This document shows, one piece after another, positions 52,981 through 60,171 of a stretch of DNA of 64,000 nt. The DNA lies in contig JACKCM010000006.1 of NCBI GenBank assembly GCA_020634035.1, positions 310,001 to 374,000 on the forward strand, written 5' to 3'. The notes below the pieces were generated by a model, which worked only from the letters and a program-made list of their open reading frames with translations, was not told where the DNA came from and did not search any database. The translations under genes were made by a program, and so were the position numbers. The DNA comes from Candidatus Obscuribacterales bacterium (GTDB lineage: Bacteria; Cyanobacteriota; Vampirovibrionia; Obscuribacterales; Obscuribacteraceae). The first letter of the stretch is position 1; each line of letters opens with the position of its first letter.

Positions 52981-53568
52981 TCAGTCGCTTTCTATATGCC
53001 GTTTTCTTCGATGGGCAGAAGTGTCTTTATCCTTGTCTTTATCCCTGCGGCCTTTTTTGTTCTCAGATGCCTTCTTAGAAGATTCGCCACTGCTCTTGCC
53101 TTTCAGTTCATCGAGAATCGCTTCGGCTTCCTCGGCTCGATAAAGCTTCATCAGAGTAGCAGCAAGGGCTTTTTTAGTCCTGATCAGATCAGGATTATTG
53201 GCTTTCAGTGAGCTTCTCGCTTTCAGTGCCTTACGATAGGTCTCTTCGGCATCATTGAATTTACCTGCCTGCTCTTGCAGAAAAGCCAGTTCGTCGGCGG
53301 CAGTGGCAATACGCAAATCCTCAGGACCATATTGAGAATCAACCAGCTTGATAGCCGTCTTCAGATAGTTCTCTGCCTTATCCGGGCGACCTTCACGCAC
53401 CATCTGCCTGGCAGCGGCAAGATTCTCGTCAAAGGTGGTCGCTTGCGGGTCATACCAGGATTTGACCTCTTCATAATCCCACTGCTTCAGGCATCCACCC
53501 AGGGTGAAAGGCACTGTGATGAACAGACAGGAGAGCAAAACCAATTTTTTCCAAGACTGATTTCTCAT
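52981..53568 (-). CDS. TPR lipoprotein
   Basis: ATG 53568 gives the signal KLVLLSCLFITVPFTLGGC, ending in a lipobox (TLGGC). The mature ~175 residues contain about two to three TPRs (AARQMVREGRPDKAENYLKT, DAEETYRKALKA) and end in a Lys/Ser-rich tail. It is 21 nt downstream of a second TPR lipoprotein with similar layout, so the pair probably arose by duplication and acts together. Confidence 0.82.
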   Translation of the reverse strand: MRNQSWKKLVLLSCLFITVPFTLGGCLKQWDYEEVKSWYDPQATTFDENLAAARQMVREGRPDKAENYLKTAIKLVDSQYGPEDLRIATAADELAFLQEQAGKFNDAEETYRKALKARSSLKANNPDLIRTKKALAATLMKLYRAEEAEAILDELKGKSSGESSKKASENKKGRRDKDKDKDTSAHRRKRHIESD

Positions 53569-53589
53569 ACTCGGCACCTCTAACAAAGA

Positions 53590-54150
53590 CTATTCTTCGT
53601 CTTCTTCACCCGAGTCTTCGTCTGCCTTGGCGGAGGAGTCTTTTTTGTTTTTGTCAGATGCGGCACCGTCAGCGCCTTTGTCATCCTTCTCTTTGTCTTT
53701 GTCTTTATCGTCGCTATCTTCGAGGCCGTATTGCTTTATCTTGTGACGAATCTCTTTATAGCCTTTGCGAATAATTTTGAGTTGCTCTCCGGTGGGGTCG
53801 TTTTTATCCATGATTGACATCCACCGCTTGTAAGCCTTACCAGCCTTGAGCCATTCTTGCTGGTTGCGGTAGAGTTCAGCCAGATAGCCCACACAGGTGC
53901 CGGTACGAGCGTCGTCTTCACCGAACTTTTCGGAGCATTTCTCCACAGCTTCTGAGAATGCCGCTTCGGCGGCCGGTATCTTGCCGGCGGACAGGGCTGC
54001 CTGACCTTCAGCGACGAGGTCCTCCCAGGTTTTCTTGCTGTCCAGACTGAAGGACAACGGCTTGACATCAGCACAAGCGAACAAAAAGGTCGAGGAGATG
54101 ACCGCAAGCAAAAGCATGTGCAAGACTCTGGACTGTCTCAACTTCATCAC
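53590..54150 (-). CDS. TPR lipoprotein
   Basis: This 186-residue lipoprotein has the signal VLHMLLLAVISSTFLFAC (lipobox LFAC) and about two TPRs (AALSAGKIPAAEAAFSEAV, AKAYKRW), with a highly charged Asp/Lys tail. It precedes the other TPR lipoprotein gene on the same strand. The function is probably envelope scaffolding, by analogy with other paired TPR lipoproteins. Confidence 0.82.
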   Translation of the reverse strand: MMKLRQSRVLHMLLLAVISSTFLFACADVKPLSFSLDSKKTWEDLVAEGQAALSAGKIPAAEAAFSEAVEKCSEKFGEDDARTGTCVGYLAELYRNQQEWLKAGKAYKRWMSIMDKNDPTGEQLKIIRKGYKEIRHKIKQYGLEDSDDKDKDKEKDDKGADGAASDKNKKDSSAKADEDSGEEDEE

Positions 54151-54294
54151 TGGTAAATAACTCTCCGTAGGTTCGTTGGTTCGCCGGTCCGTTAGTAAAA
54201 GCGCGCCCTTTCAGACAGAGTAGCATTTCAAGCCGCTTTCTACTACTTCTATATCGGTATGTGATCGACCGAATGTTGTCAAAGTCCGCCAATA

Positions 54295-55683
54295 TTAAGC
54301 TCGTTCAATTTTGGTTCCCTGATAATAATGGGCCAGGATTTGCCGATAATCTCTGCCTGCCTTCGCCCATCCCTGGGCGCCGGTCTGCTGCATACCGACT
54401 CCATGGCCCCAGCCCAGCCCCTTGAGGTTGATGCTCGAAATAAGCCCGGCACCGGTGCGAGTAATGTCGATCACGAATCTGGCACTCTTCAACCTTTTGA
54501 TTGAGCTTTTTGGAATCGCGAAAAAGTCTCTTATAACCAGCTCTTTTTTCACTTTCCACTCGCCGCTTCTGGTTTTGATCGAAAGCTCTATGGCAGAACC
54601 TGAAACACCTCGCTTGTCAACGGAGATATCGAGAATATGTCCGAATTTGGCAGAAGCAGGTGGTATTACAAATGGTGCGGTCTCGGCTGCTGCCAGCATT
54701 TTAGCGGCGGTGTTATGCAGATGCGCCTCGAGCTGTGCTGCGCTAATCGAAACATGCCACTTGAAGTGGTGACTCCAGGCATCAGCAGTCGGAGGCACGC
54801 CACTGGAATACAAAGTTCTCAAATACTTCTCAGTCCCGGCTTGACCAGCAACCAGAGAAGAAGGATGAAATGCCTCGCTTACACCTCTCAGATATGGCAC
54901 CGCCTGTGGTGGGAACTGATTGGTTCGAATATCCGAGAAGCAGTTCTCGAAATTTTCAGTGTGCCCTCCGGCGTTACTGCTGAAAAGGGCAAGAATGGGA
55001 GCGCCGTCGTAAGTCAAGATCTGGTGCGATGTTGCATCGATAGCGGTTCTGTGACTGCCTGCCAGATTGGTATTCAACCCACCGAAATACTGACAGCAGA
55101 GATAGGAATCGCAGACATTTACTCGGTCAGGACCATGGTCTACTCTCGGATTCAAAGCATAGGTCCTGGCCGCCACAGCTTGAGCTTTGATCGCTTCAAT
55201 ATGGTATGAGGCGGGAATTTCTGATTGCAAGACCCCTCTCAAATAATCATCGATATCCAGAATCAATGCAGCCCTCAAGCCGCCGGCCGCATCAGTACCG
55301 GAATAAACCGCTATTGCTCCCCGGTAAGATGGACTGCCCTTGCCTTTGGCACCGGCTCTGGTAAAGGATAGCGAACTCAGGGTACCTGTTCCTAAGCCCG
55401 GATCGATAAAGAGAATATTACCGGCGGGTATATTGATTTTTCTGGCACCTACTGAAACAGTAAAGCCGCCACCGGCAACACAGCCGATTGAAATATTGGC
55501 TCCTGCAGGTGCAGTAGCGAGCTCTTTTCTTGAAGAGCTATCGACCAGAGCACCAAGCCTGGTCCCAGCGGTGCCTGGTAGAGCGGTTTGATAGAGCCTG
55601 GCCTGCGTTGAGGTGCGAAACCTGAGCGAGCCGTGGCTCAAACGCTTCAAGTCACTGGTTGTAAGTCCTACAGTTAATTTCAT
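54295..55683 (-). CDS. SpoIID/LytB-domain protein
   Basis: This 462-residue protein has the SpoIID amidase-enhancer (LytB) domain: LILDIDDYLRGVLQSEIPAS, IEAIKAQAVAARTYAL, then CDSYLCCQYFGG, FSSNAGGHTENFE and GWGHGVGMQQTGAQGWA, all classical. SpoIID is a lytic transglycosylase that trims denuded glycan; non-sporulating cyanobacterial relatives exist and are thought to act in wall remodelling. No N-terminal signal peptide is visible, though the N-terminal ~70 residues are not conserved. Its upstream neighbour is a tRNA gene. Confidence 0.93.
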   Translation of the reverse strand: MKLTVGLTTSDLKRLSHGSLRFRTSTQARLYQTALPGTAGTRLGALVDSSSRKELATAPAGANISIGCVAGGGFTVSVGARKINIPAGNILFIDPGLGTGTLSSLSFTRAGAKGKGSPSYRGAIAVYSGTDAAGGLRAALILDIDDYLRGVLQSEIPASYHIEAIKAQAVAARTYALNPRVDHGPDRVNVCDSYLCCQYFGGLNTNLAGSHRTAIDATSHQILTYDGAPILALFSSNAGGHTENFENCFSDIRTNQFPPQAVPYLRGVSEAFHPSSLVAGQAGTEKYLRTLYSSGVPPTADAWSHHFKWHVSISAAQLEAHLHNTAAKMLAAAETAPFVIPPASAKFGHILDISVDKRGVSGSAIELSIKTRSGEWKVKKELVIRDFFAIPKSSIKRLKSARFVIDITRTGAGLISSINLKGLGWGHGVGMQQTGAQGWAKAGRDYRQILAHYYQGTKIERA

Positions 55684-55737
55684 TGATTCAAATCGAACTC
55701 GACTGAAATTCTACTGAAGTCTATCTTATACCAAGAA

Positions 55738-55823
55738 TGGCGGAGCAGGAGGGACTCGAACCCCCAACCCATTTCTGGGCGACCGCTTTCAAGGCGGCGT
55801 CCTCATCCAGCCGGGTCTGCTCC
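55738..55823 (-). tRNA. tRNA-Ser (anticodon UGA)
   Basis: This 86-nt gene folds fully: acceptor GGAGCAG/CTGCTCC with discriminator G and encoded CCA, a D arm, anticodon stem and loop CTTGAAA giving UGA, an extended variable arm as expected for serine tRNAs, and a T arm with TTCGAGT. The long variable arm plus UGA anticodon gives Ser. Confidence 0.97.
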
Positions 55824-55969
55824 ATGATTTAAATATTGCCATGAATGTCTTAGAGATTCATGAAATTAGATGAAATAATAACTTTTGAAATCGCTTCCCG
55901 GCTTGCCGCCGAAAGCAGGGTTGCCAAGACAAGATCAAAATGATCGATAACGAGCGTAAACAGACTGCG

Positions 55970-56794
55970 ATGAAAAGCAAAAAACAGAGACTGGATTTGC
56001 TGATAGTGGAAAGGGGTATTCTGCCCTCGCGAAAAGAAGCCCAGACAGCTATCATGGACGGCTGGGTCCTGGTGAACGGAGAGAAAACCACAAAAGCCGG
56101 CACCAATATCGATACCGATGCAGAGATCAGCCTCAAATCAGGATTTAAGAAAAAAGAGTTCGTCAGTCGTGGTGGGCTGAAACTGGAAAAAGCTCTCAAA
56201 GAATTCAACGTATCTGTAGAAGGAAGAATCTGCCTTGATCTTGGTGCTTCGACAGGAGGTTTCACCGACTGCCTGCTTAAGCGTGGCGCAGCCAAAGTTT
56301 ATGCAGTGGATGTGGGATATGGACAGCTCGACTGGAGCCTGCGCACCGACCCGAGAGTAATTTTGAAAGAGAGACAGAACGCCCGTTATTTGACTCCGGA
56401 GATTCTCTATGGCGAAGATGACATAGACGCTAGTTTCGCTTGTATCGACTGTTCTTTCATTTCTCTTACAAAGATAATTCCGGTACTTCCGACAAATCTA
56501 AAACAAGATGCCTCCAGCCAGGCAATCTGCCTTGTAAAACCACAATTCGAAGCAGGCAAGGCCGAAGTCGGAAAAGGGGTGGTCAGGGATCCGAAAGTTC
56601 ATTTGAAAGTGCTCGAATCAATCGCATCGGCTTCAGAAGCTTCCGGCTTGATCATGTCTTCTGTGACTTACTCTCCTATTAAAGGACCATCAGGCAATAT
56701 CGAATACCTGGTCCTTTTAGACAAACAGGGACCGCCTATCGGAGTCAGAGAGCTACTTGAAACACTTGTCGAAGAAGCCTTCTCCGTCCTTTAG
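55970..56794 (+). CDS. tlyA: TlyA-family rRNA 2'-O-methyltransferase
   Basis: This protein of about 275 residues starts at ATG 55970 (an upstream ATG at 55940 is possible). It has the N-terminal S4-like RNA-binding part KQRLDLLIVERGILPSRKEA and the TlyA methyltransferase motifs FVSRGGLKLEKAL, CLDLGASTGGFTDCLL and DVGYGQLDWSL. TlyA 2'-O-methylates 16S and 23S rRNA; the name 'hemolysin' is historical. The gene converges on the RiPP operon, overlapping the bufC-like stop by 4 nt. Confidence 0.93.
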   Translation: MKSKKQRLDLLIVERGILPSRKEAQTAIMDGWVLVNGEKTTKAGTNIDTDAEISLKSGFKKKEFVSRGGLKLEKALKEFNVSVEGRICLDLGASTGGFTDCLLKRGAAKVYAVDVGYGQLDWSLRTDPRVILKERQNARYLTPEILYGEDDIDASFACIDCSFISLTKIIPVLPTNLKQDASSQAICLVKPQFEAGKAEVGKGVVRDPKVHLKVLESIASASEASGLIMSSVTYSPIKGPSGNIEYLVLLDKQGPPIGVRELLETLVEEAFSVL

Positions 56795-57663
56795 ATTTCG
56801 ACGCTGGCGATAAAAAGCTCCATCTCTCGGAGTTTATCCACCAGAGTTAAAAAATCTAGTACCACTTGCTGGGGATTCGCCCCGACCTGACTCTCGACAG
56901 CCAGTTTAATGAGGTCCGCATAACTGACCGAATCATCACTTATAGCCCGTTCGATCACCAGGGCTGCCACCTCTCCCAACTCGAGAAATCTAGCCGAATG
57001 ATCTTCAGGAGATCTGTAAATAGCGAGAGTGCATGCTTCTTTTTTGACTCGCCGGGGCAATCGCACACCATCTTTCAACCAGTCCACGATTTTGGCGATA
57101 GGATATTCATAGTGTCGAATGACCAGGGCTGAATTGACCACCGGTCCGAATCTATCGAATAGCTCCGGAGAATCCAGCTGTTTAAAATCACCGACATTAT
57201 CAGGAGTAAGAGCAGGATGCTCCATAATTTCCAGCTCTACCCATTCATAATCAGCCAGTTCCGGCATGAAAGGATACTTCTTCACATAACGATCGCCAAA
57301 AGAAGCAAGATAAGCAGAGAATCGAGAAGCGGCTCGATTGAAATTATGATGATCGGGAGGGAACTGTTCGAAATATTTTCCGACCACATCCTGGAACCCT
57401 TTACCTATCAAACCGGCACAGCCTGGATAAATAGAGTGCATCAGATCATTTTGTCCGGTTCTGATCAAAGACGAATAGAGGTTTATTCCTTTATAGTCGA
57501 CCTTTTCTGCAAAATCGCCGTTGACTCCTTCGGGACTGCCGCCGGATAAAAACTCTTCTCTGGGGACTTTTCTCGTCCAGAGCGTATAGAGACTTTTTTC
57601 GATCTCGGCCAGATCAGGAGAGCTGTTTGCGGTGGATGAGCATTTTGTATCTACGCTGGTCAT
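56791..57663 (-). CDS. DUF2063/BufC-like partner of the MNIO enzyme
   Basis: This 290-residue protein matches the DUF2063 (HvfC/BufC-like) partner family. The N-terminal half has INLYSSLIRTGQNDLMHSIY-type helices followed by PGCAGLIGKGFQDVVGKYF, then FPPDHHNFNRAASRFSAYLA, and ADYEWVELEIMEHPA, in the family's order. In related systems this protein recruits the precursor peptide to the MNIO enzyme. It sits 31 nt after the MNIO gene on the same strand; GAGGA lies 8 nt before the ATG. The sequence is diverged, so the assignment rests partly on context. Confidence 0.8.
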   Translation of the reverse strand: MTSVDTKCSSTANSSPDLAEIEKSLYTLWTRKVPREEFLSGGSPEGVNGDFAEKVDYKGINLYSSLIRTGQNDLMHSIYPGCAGLIGKGFQDVVGKYFEQFPPDHHNFNRAASRFSAYLASFGDRYVKKYPFMPELADYEWVELEIMEHPALTPDNVGDFKQLDSPELFDRFGPVVNSALVIRHYEYPIAKIVDWLKDGVRLPRRVKKEACTLAIYRSPEDHSARFLELGEVAALVIERAISDDSVSYADLIKLAVESQVGANPQQVVLDFLTLVDKLREMELFIASVEI

Positions 57664-57694
57664 GGAAAGTTCCTCTGCGTCTTCACTTAAAAAT

Positions 57695-58609
57695 CTAATC
57701 TACAAGAACCGCATCAGCCGGCGATTTGAGTTGCGTATTTGACTGTGACACCAGTGTTAGTGCTGGTTGAGTATTGGCCGCAATGGATCGTATTTCTTCA
57801 AGTTCGGCGAGAATATCCTCAAAAGGAGGATAGTTCTGATCGCGCTCCAGCATGACGGCCTTAACAGGAACCCTCTCCAGCACATAGGTGAGCAGATCGA
57901 AAACCGGCTCGATTACAGGAGCACCGTGGGTATCGATAATCACTTCGTCGCCATGGCTGTGACCGGCAACATGCATTTGCACTGTTCTATCGAGAGGAAT
58001 CGCAGCGAGATATTTGTAGGGGTCGAAATTCAGATTGATTGAATTGACATAGACATTGTTCACATCGAGCAGCAGTCCGCAATCGGCTTTCTCCAGAACT
58101 TCGCCCAGGAACTGCGCTTCTGAGATTTCGGCATGGGGCAGTTCCATATAATAGGATATGTTTTCTAAAATCAGCGGTCTTTCGATATAGTCCTGTACAC
58201 GTTTGATCCGCTCGGCAATATGCCTGACCGCCTCTTTTGTCTGGGGAAGAGGCAGCAGATCATGCATGTAAGCTCCACCAAAGGAGGTAAAACAGAGATG
58301 ATCGCTGAACCAGGGCGCGTCGATAAAATCGAGCAAACCCTTCAAGGACTTGAGGTAATCTTTGTTCAACTCGTCGGTGCTGCCGATGGAGAGATTGACT
58401 CCGTGGGTCACCACCGGGAACTGCTTTAAGGCGGCCTCTAAGCGCGCTCTGGCTCGGCCGCCAACATCCATATAATTCTCTGGCACAATCTCCAGCCAGT
58501 CAATTTTGTCGGCGTTGGCGAAGGTTTCGCTCTCCAGCTCTCTTCGGAGGCCAAGCCCAACACCCAAGACAGGCAAATCATTTTTGATTTTGAAAAAGTC
58601 TTGAGACAT
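57695..58609 (-). CDS. MNIO-family (DUF692) peptide-modifying iron enzyme
   Basis: ATG 58609 with GGAGG 8 nt upstream begins a 304-residue DUF692/MNIO protein. The TIM-barrel metal ligands are all visible: VTHG (His69), SDH (102-104), ILEN (Glu149-Asn150), LLDVNN (Asp182), MHVAGHSH (His213 and His217), DTHG (Asp226, His228) and VMLERD (Glu255). MNIO enzymes use two or three irons and O2 to oxidise cysteines or other residues in RiPP precursors, as in methanobactin (MbnB) and bufferins. The reading frame stays open 327 nt further upstream, across the precursor gene, but that extension is a frame shadow of the Cys repeat. Its operon order, precursor then MNIO then partner, is typical. A cytoplasmic enzyme. 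Confidence 0.93.
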   Translation of the reverse strand: MSQDFFKIKNDLPVLGVGLGLRRELESETFANADKIDWLEIVPENYMDVGGRARARLEAALKQFPVVTHGVNLSIGSTDELNKDYLKSLKGLLDFIDAPWFSDHLCFTSFGGAYMHDLLPLPQTKEAVRHIAERIKRVQDYIERPLILENISYYMELPHAEISEAQFLGEVLEKADCGLLLDVNNVYVNSINLNFDPYKYLAAIPLDRTVQMHVAGHSHGDEVIIDTHGAPVIEPVFDLLTYVLERVPVKAVMLERDQNYPPFEDILAELEEIRSIAANTQPALTLVSQSNTQLKSPADAVLVD

Positions 58610-58648
58610 GGACAGGACCTCCGAACAGGCTGGTACATCTACAAAATC

Positions 58649-58695
58649 ACTGGCCGGAGAAAGCCAGTTTCTATATAGAACGAAATTCGTTCTAT
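58649..58695 (-). promoter_or_regulatory. Two hairpins between precursor and enzyme genes
   Basis: ATAGAACGAA/TTCGTTCTAT is a perfect 10-bp inverted repeat with one central base (58675-58695). ACTGGC/GCCAGT around an 8-nt loop (58649-58668) follows, with GATTTTGT downstream on the minus strand. They could lower read-through from the precursor into the MNIO gene or stabilise the precursor mRNA. Confidence 0.5.
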
Positions 58696-58715
58696 TAGGT
58701 TCCCGAAGAGTCGTC

Positions 58716-59069
58716 CTATTCGGCGTCTTTAGCCTTACAGGAGCCTTCTTTACCCTTGCAGGAGCCTTCTTTGCCCTTACAGGAGCCTTCTTTGCCCTTA
58801 CAGGAGCCTTCTTTGCCCTTGCAGGAGCCTTCTTTGCCCTTGCACTCTTTCTTGCCTTTTTTGCACTCTTTCTTGGACTTCTTCTCTTTTTTCTCTTTCT
58901 TCTCTTTCTTCTCTGCCTTACCGTCTTCCTTTTCATCGGCTAGACGGGTAGGAGAAGACTGCTCTTTGACATCGAGTTTGTTCTCGATGGTCTCAGCTGC
59001 GTTAGCAGGAGCATGAAGAGCGAAGCCGAGTACAGCGACGAGTGCTGCGGCTAGTTGTGTTTTTTGCAT
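58716..59069 (-). CDS. Secreted Cys-repeat RiPP precursor (bufferin-like)
   Basis: This 117-residue precursor begins with a Sec signal (LAAALVAVLGFALHAPANAA, cleavage expected near residue 24-25). A Lys/Glu-rich spacer follows (about 43-68). The C-terminal part has seven cysteines at residues 69, 76, 83, 90, 97, 104 and 111, all exactly 7 apart. The last five heptads are KGKEGSC; the first two are degenerate (KKEC). The EG-x-C context matches the motif modified by MNIO enzymes in HvfA/bufferin-type precursors (EGKCG). The MNIO gene follows 106 nt downstream. GGAGGT lies 5 nt before the ATG. It is probably exported after modification and may bind copper or another metal; the exact product is unknown. 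Confidence 0.85.
   Translation of the reverse strand: MQKTQLAAALVAVLGFALHAPANAAETIENKLDVKEQSSPTRLADEKEDGKAEKKEKKEKKEKKSKKECKKGKKECKGKEGSCKGKEGSCKGKEGSCKGKEGSCKGKEGSCKAKDAE
58741..58887. repeat. 21-bp tandem repeat encoding KGKEGSC heptads
   Basis: Five near-identical 21-bp units start at 58741, 58762, 58783, 58804 and 58825. Two more degenerate units follow, to about 58887. The period equals seven codons, so copy-number change would keep the frame. Confidence 0.9.
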
Positions 59070-59084
59070 TGCTGACCTCCAAAA

Positions 59085-59153
59085 GGTTTAAACCAAAATC
59101 TGTCCGGTTGCCTCGAGGCGAAGAAGCTTTGAAACTTCCTCTATTGGACAGAT
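59085..59153 (-). promoter_or_regulatory. Structured 5' leader of the RiPP precursor gene
   Basis: A perfect 10-bp palindrome GGTTTAAACC (59085-59094) lies 5 nt before the Shine-Dalgarno. Just upstream, 8-bp arms (59098-59105 and 59146-59153) enclose about 40 nt that include a second perfect palindrome, GCCTCGAGGC. It could be an operator or an RNA element. Confidence 0.5.
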
Positions 59154-59356
59154 GAATTTCATCCTATGTGAAGTGGATTAAAAGATCCCGACAGAAAAGT
59201 TATGCCTGTGTAAAATCTGGGTCCCATAAATCTGATAATAAAGATTAAAAACCACAAGGAAGTCGCCCGACCCTTGCGCCCGTGCAGTCCAGAAGGATTG
59301 CACCGGCGCGATTTTAAGCAACCCTGCCAAGAGCTGCGGGCTCTGATATCTCATTA

Positions 59357-59381
59357 TTCGTACATATATATAAGGTACGAA
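59357..59381. promoter_or_regulatory. Putative operator: 7-bp inverted repeat with AT-rich centre
   Basis: TTCGTAC and GTACGAA are perfect arms around an 11-nt ATATATATAAG spacer, which resembles a -10 box. It is 63 nt before the ATG at 59445. Confidence 0.45.
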
Positions 59382-59444
59382 ATCGTTTTCAGGGTGGAAT
59401 AAAAAGAAAAGCGTCGGCGCCAAAGACACAATGGGATGCACTAA

Positions 59445-60032
59445 ATGAACGATATTCGAGATAAATTCAAAGAGAATCTGGACAAATGGGCATTTCAGAA
59501 CATCGCCCCCCTGGACACCATGGAAGAGTCTTCACCGATTTTTTGCGAGAAGCTGGGAATCGAGCCTCGAAGCTTCACTTTCAAAGGCTACGCCAATCCG
59601 GGAGACGAGAACGAGTGGTCCCAGATTCCCTTCGAATTCGCAGAAGTCCTCGAAGGGACAATGTACATGTATCTTCCTTCTCGCTGGAGCGGCGGACTGA
59701 AGCAGAGAGATATAGCCCAGGTCAGCGAAGGTCAAAGAGTTCGTCAGACTTTGATGATCACCAGTAAAGACGAATGGAAAGATACGCTGGAAGATTTCTA
59801 TGATATCGGTGATATCGCAGCATTCGCCTACTATCCTATTCAGGTCCCTTATTACGATCAATGGATCGCCTGCATAGATAAACAACAAAAGATGTGGGTC
59901 TACACTTTCTACGGTGCCGGAGAATGGATCCTGGTCACAAAGGGTGACGCCGGTGGCAGAAACACCCTCGAATTGCAGGTCACTTCATCAGTACACTCAA
60001 GCCCCTGGTATAGTTGGATAGCAGCTGGTTAG
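59445..60032 (+). CDS. Protein of unknown function
   Basis: This 195-residue protein has no signal peptide. It is mixed alpha/beta with many aromatic residues (YANPGDENEWSQIPFEFAEV, YYPIQVPYYDQWIACIDKQQ, MWVYTFYGAGEWILVTKG). No family recognised. It is divergent from the RiPP operon and shares the 375-nt region, so it could be co-regulated with it. Confidence 0.7.
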   Translation: MNDIRDKFKENLDKWAFQNIAPLDTMEESSPIFCEKLGIEPRSFTFKGYANPGDENEWSQIPFEFAEVLEGTMYMYLPSRWSGGLKQRDIAQVSEGQRVRQTLMITSKDEWKDTLEDFYDIGDIAAFAYYPIQVPYYDQWIACIDKQQKMWVYTFYGAGEWILVTKGDAGGRNTLELQVTSSVHSSPWYSWIAAG

Positions 60033-60112
60033 TCAATCGTCACGGAAAGCGATTGACAAATCAGATGCGCATCATATGTGGTGTCATACAGTTTCTCGAA
60101 GAGATTAAACTC

Positions 60113-60148
60113 AAAAGCCCCGATCGTCTTTAATCGATCGGGGCTTTT
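60113..60148. terminator. Bidirectional terminator between the 59445 gene and the histone-like gene
   Basis: AAAAGCCCCGATCG and CGATCGGGGCTTTT form a perfect 14-bp stem around an 8-nt loop, with A/T runs at both ends, between convergent genes. Confidence 0.94.
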
Positions 60149-60171
60149 GATTTGATTCACTTAGCTAGAAG

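Larger units (their letters stand above)
59070..59444. other. Divergent regulatory region between the RiPP precursor and the 59445 gene
   Basis: This 375-nt gap holds structured elements described separately (59085-59094, 59098-59153 and 59357-59381). A minus-strand frame at 59178-59441 has no recognisable features and is not called. No clear promoter for the precursor was placed. Confidence 0.6.

Noticed and set aside
25316..55683. Sporulation interpretation from S55/SpoIVB and SpoIID genes
   Set aside because: Both families occur widely in non-sporulating bacteria. No other sporulation gene is present, and the context is Gram-negative-like.
58610..58936. N-terminal extension of the MNIO frame across the precursor gene (413 residues in total)
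   Set aside because: It is out of frame with the precursor and consists of Arg/Lys/Pro repeats produced by the 21-bp array. ATG 58609 has a good Shine-Dalgarno and starts at the conserved domain.
59178..59441. 87-codon minus-strand frame upstream of the RiPP precursor
   Set aside because: No Shine-Dalgarno, no homology and atypical composition; it overlaps the regulatory region.
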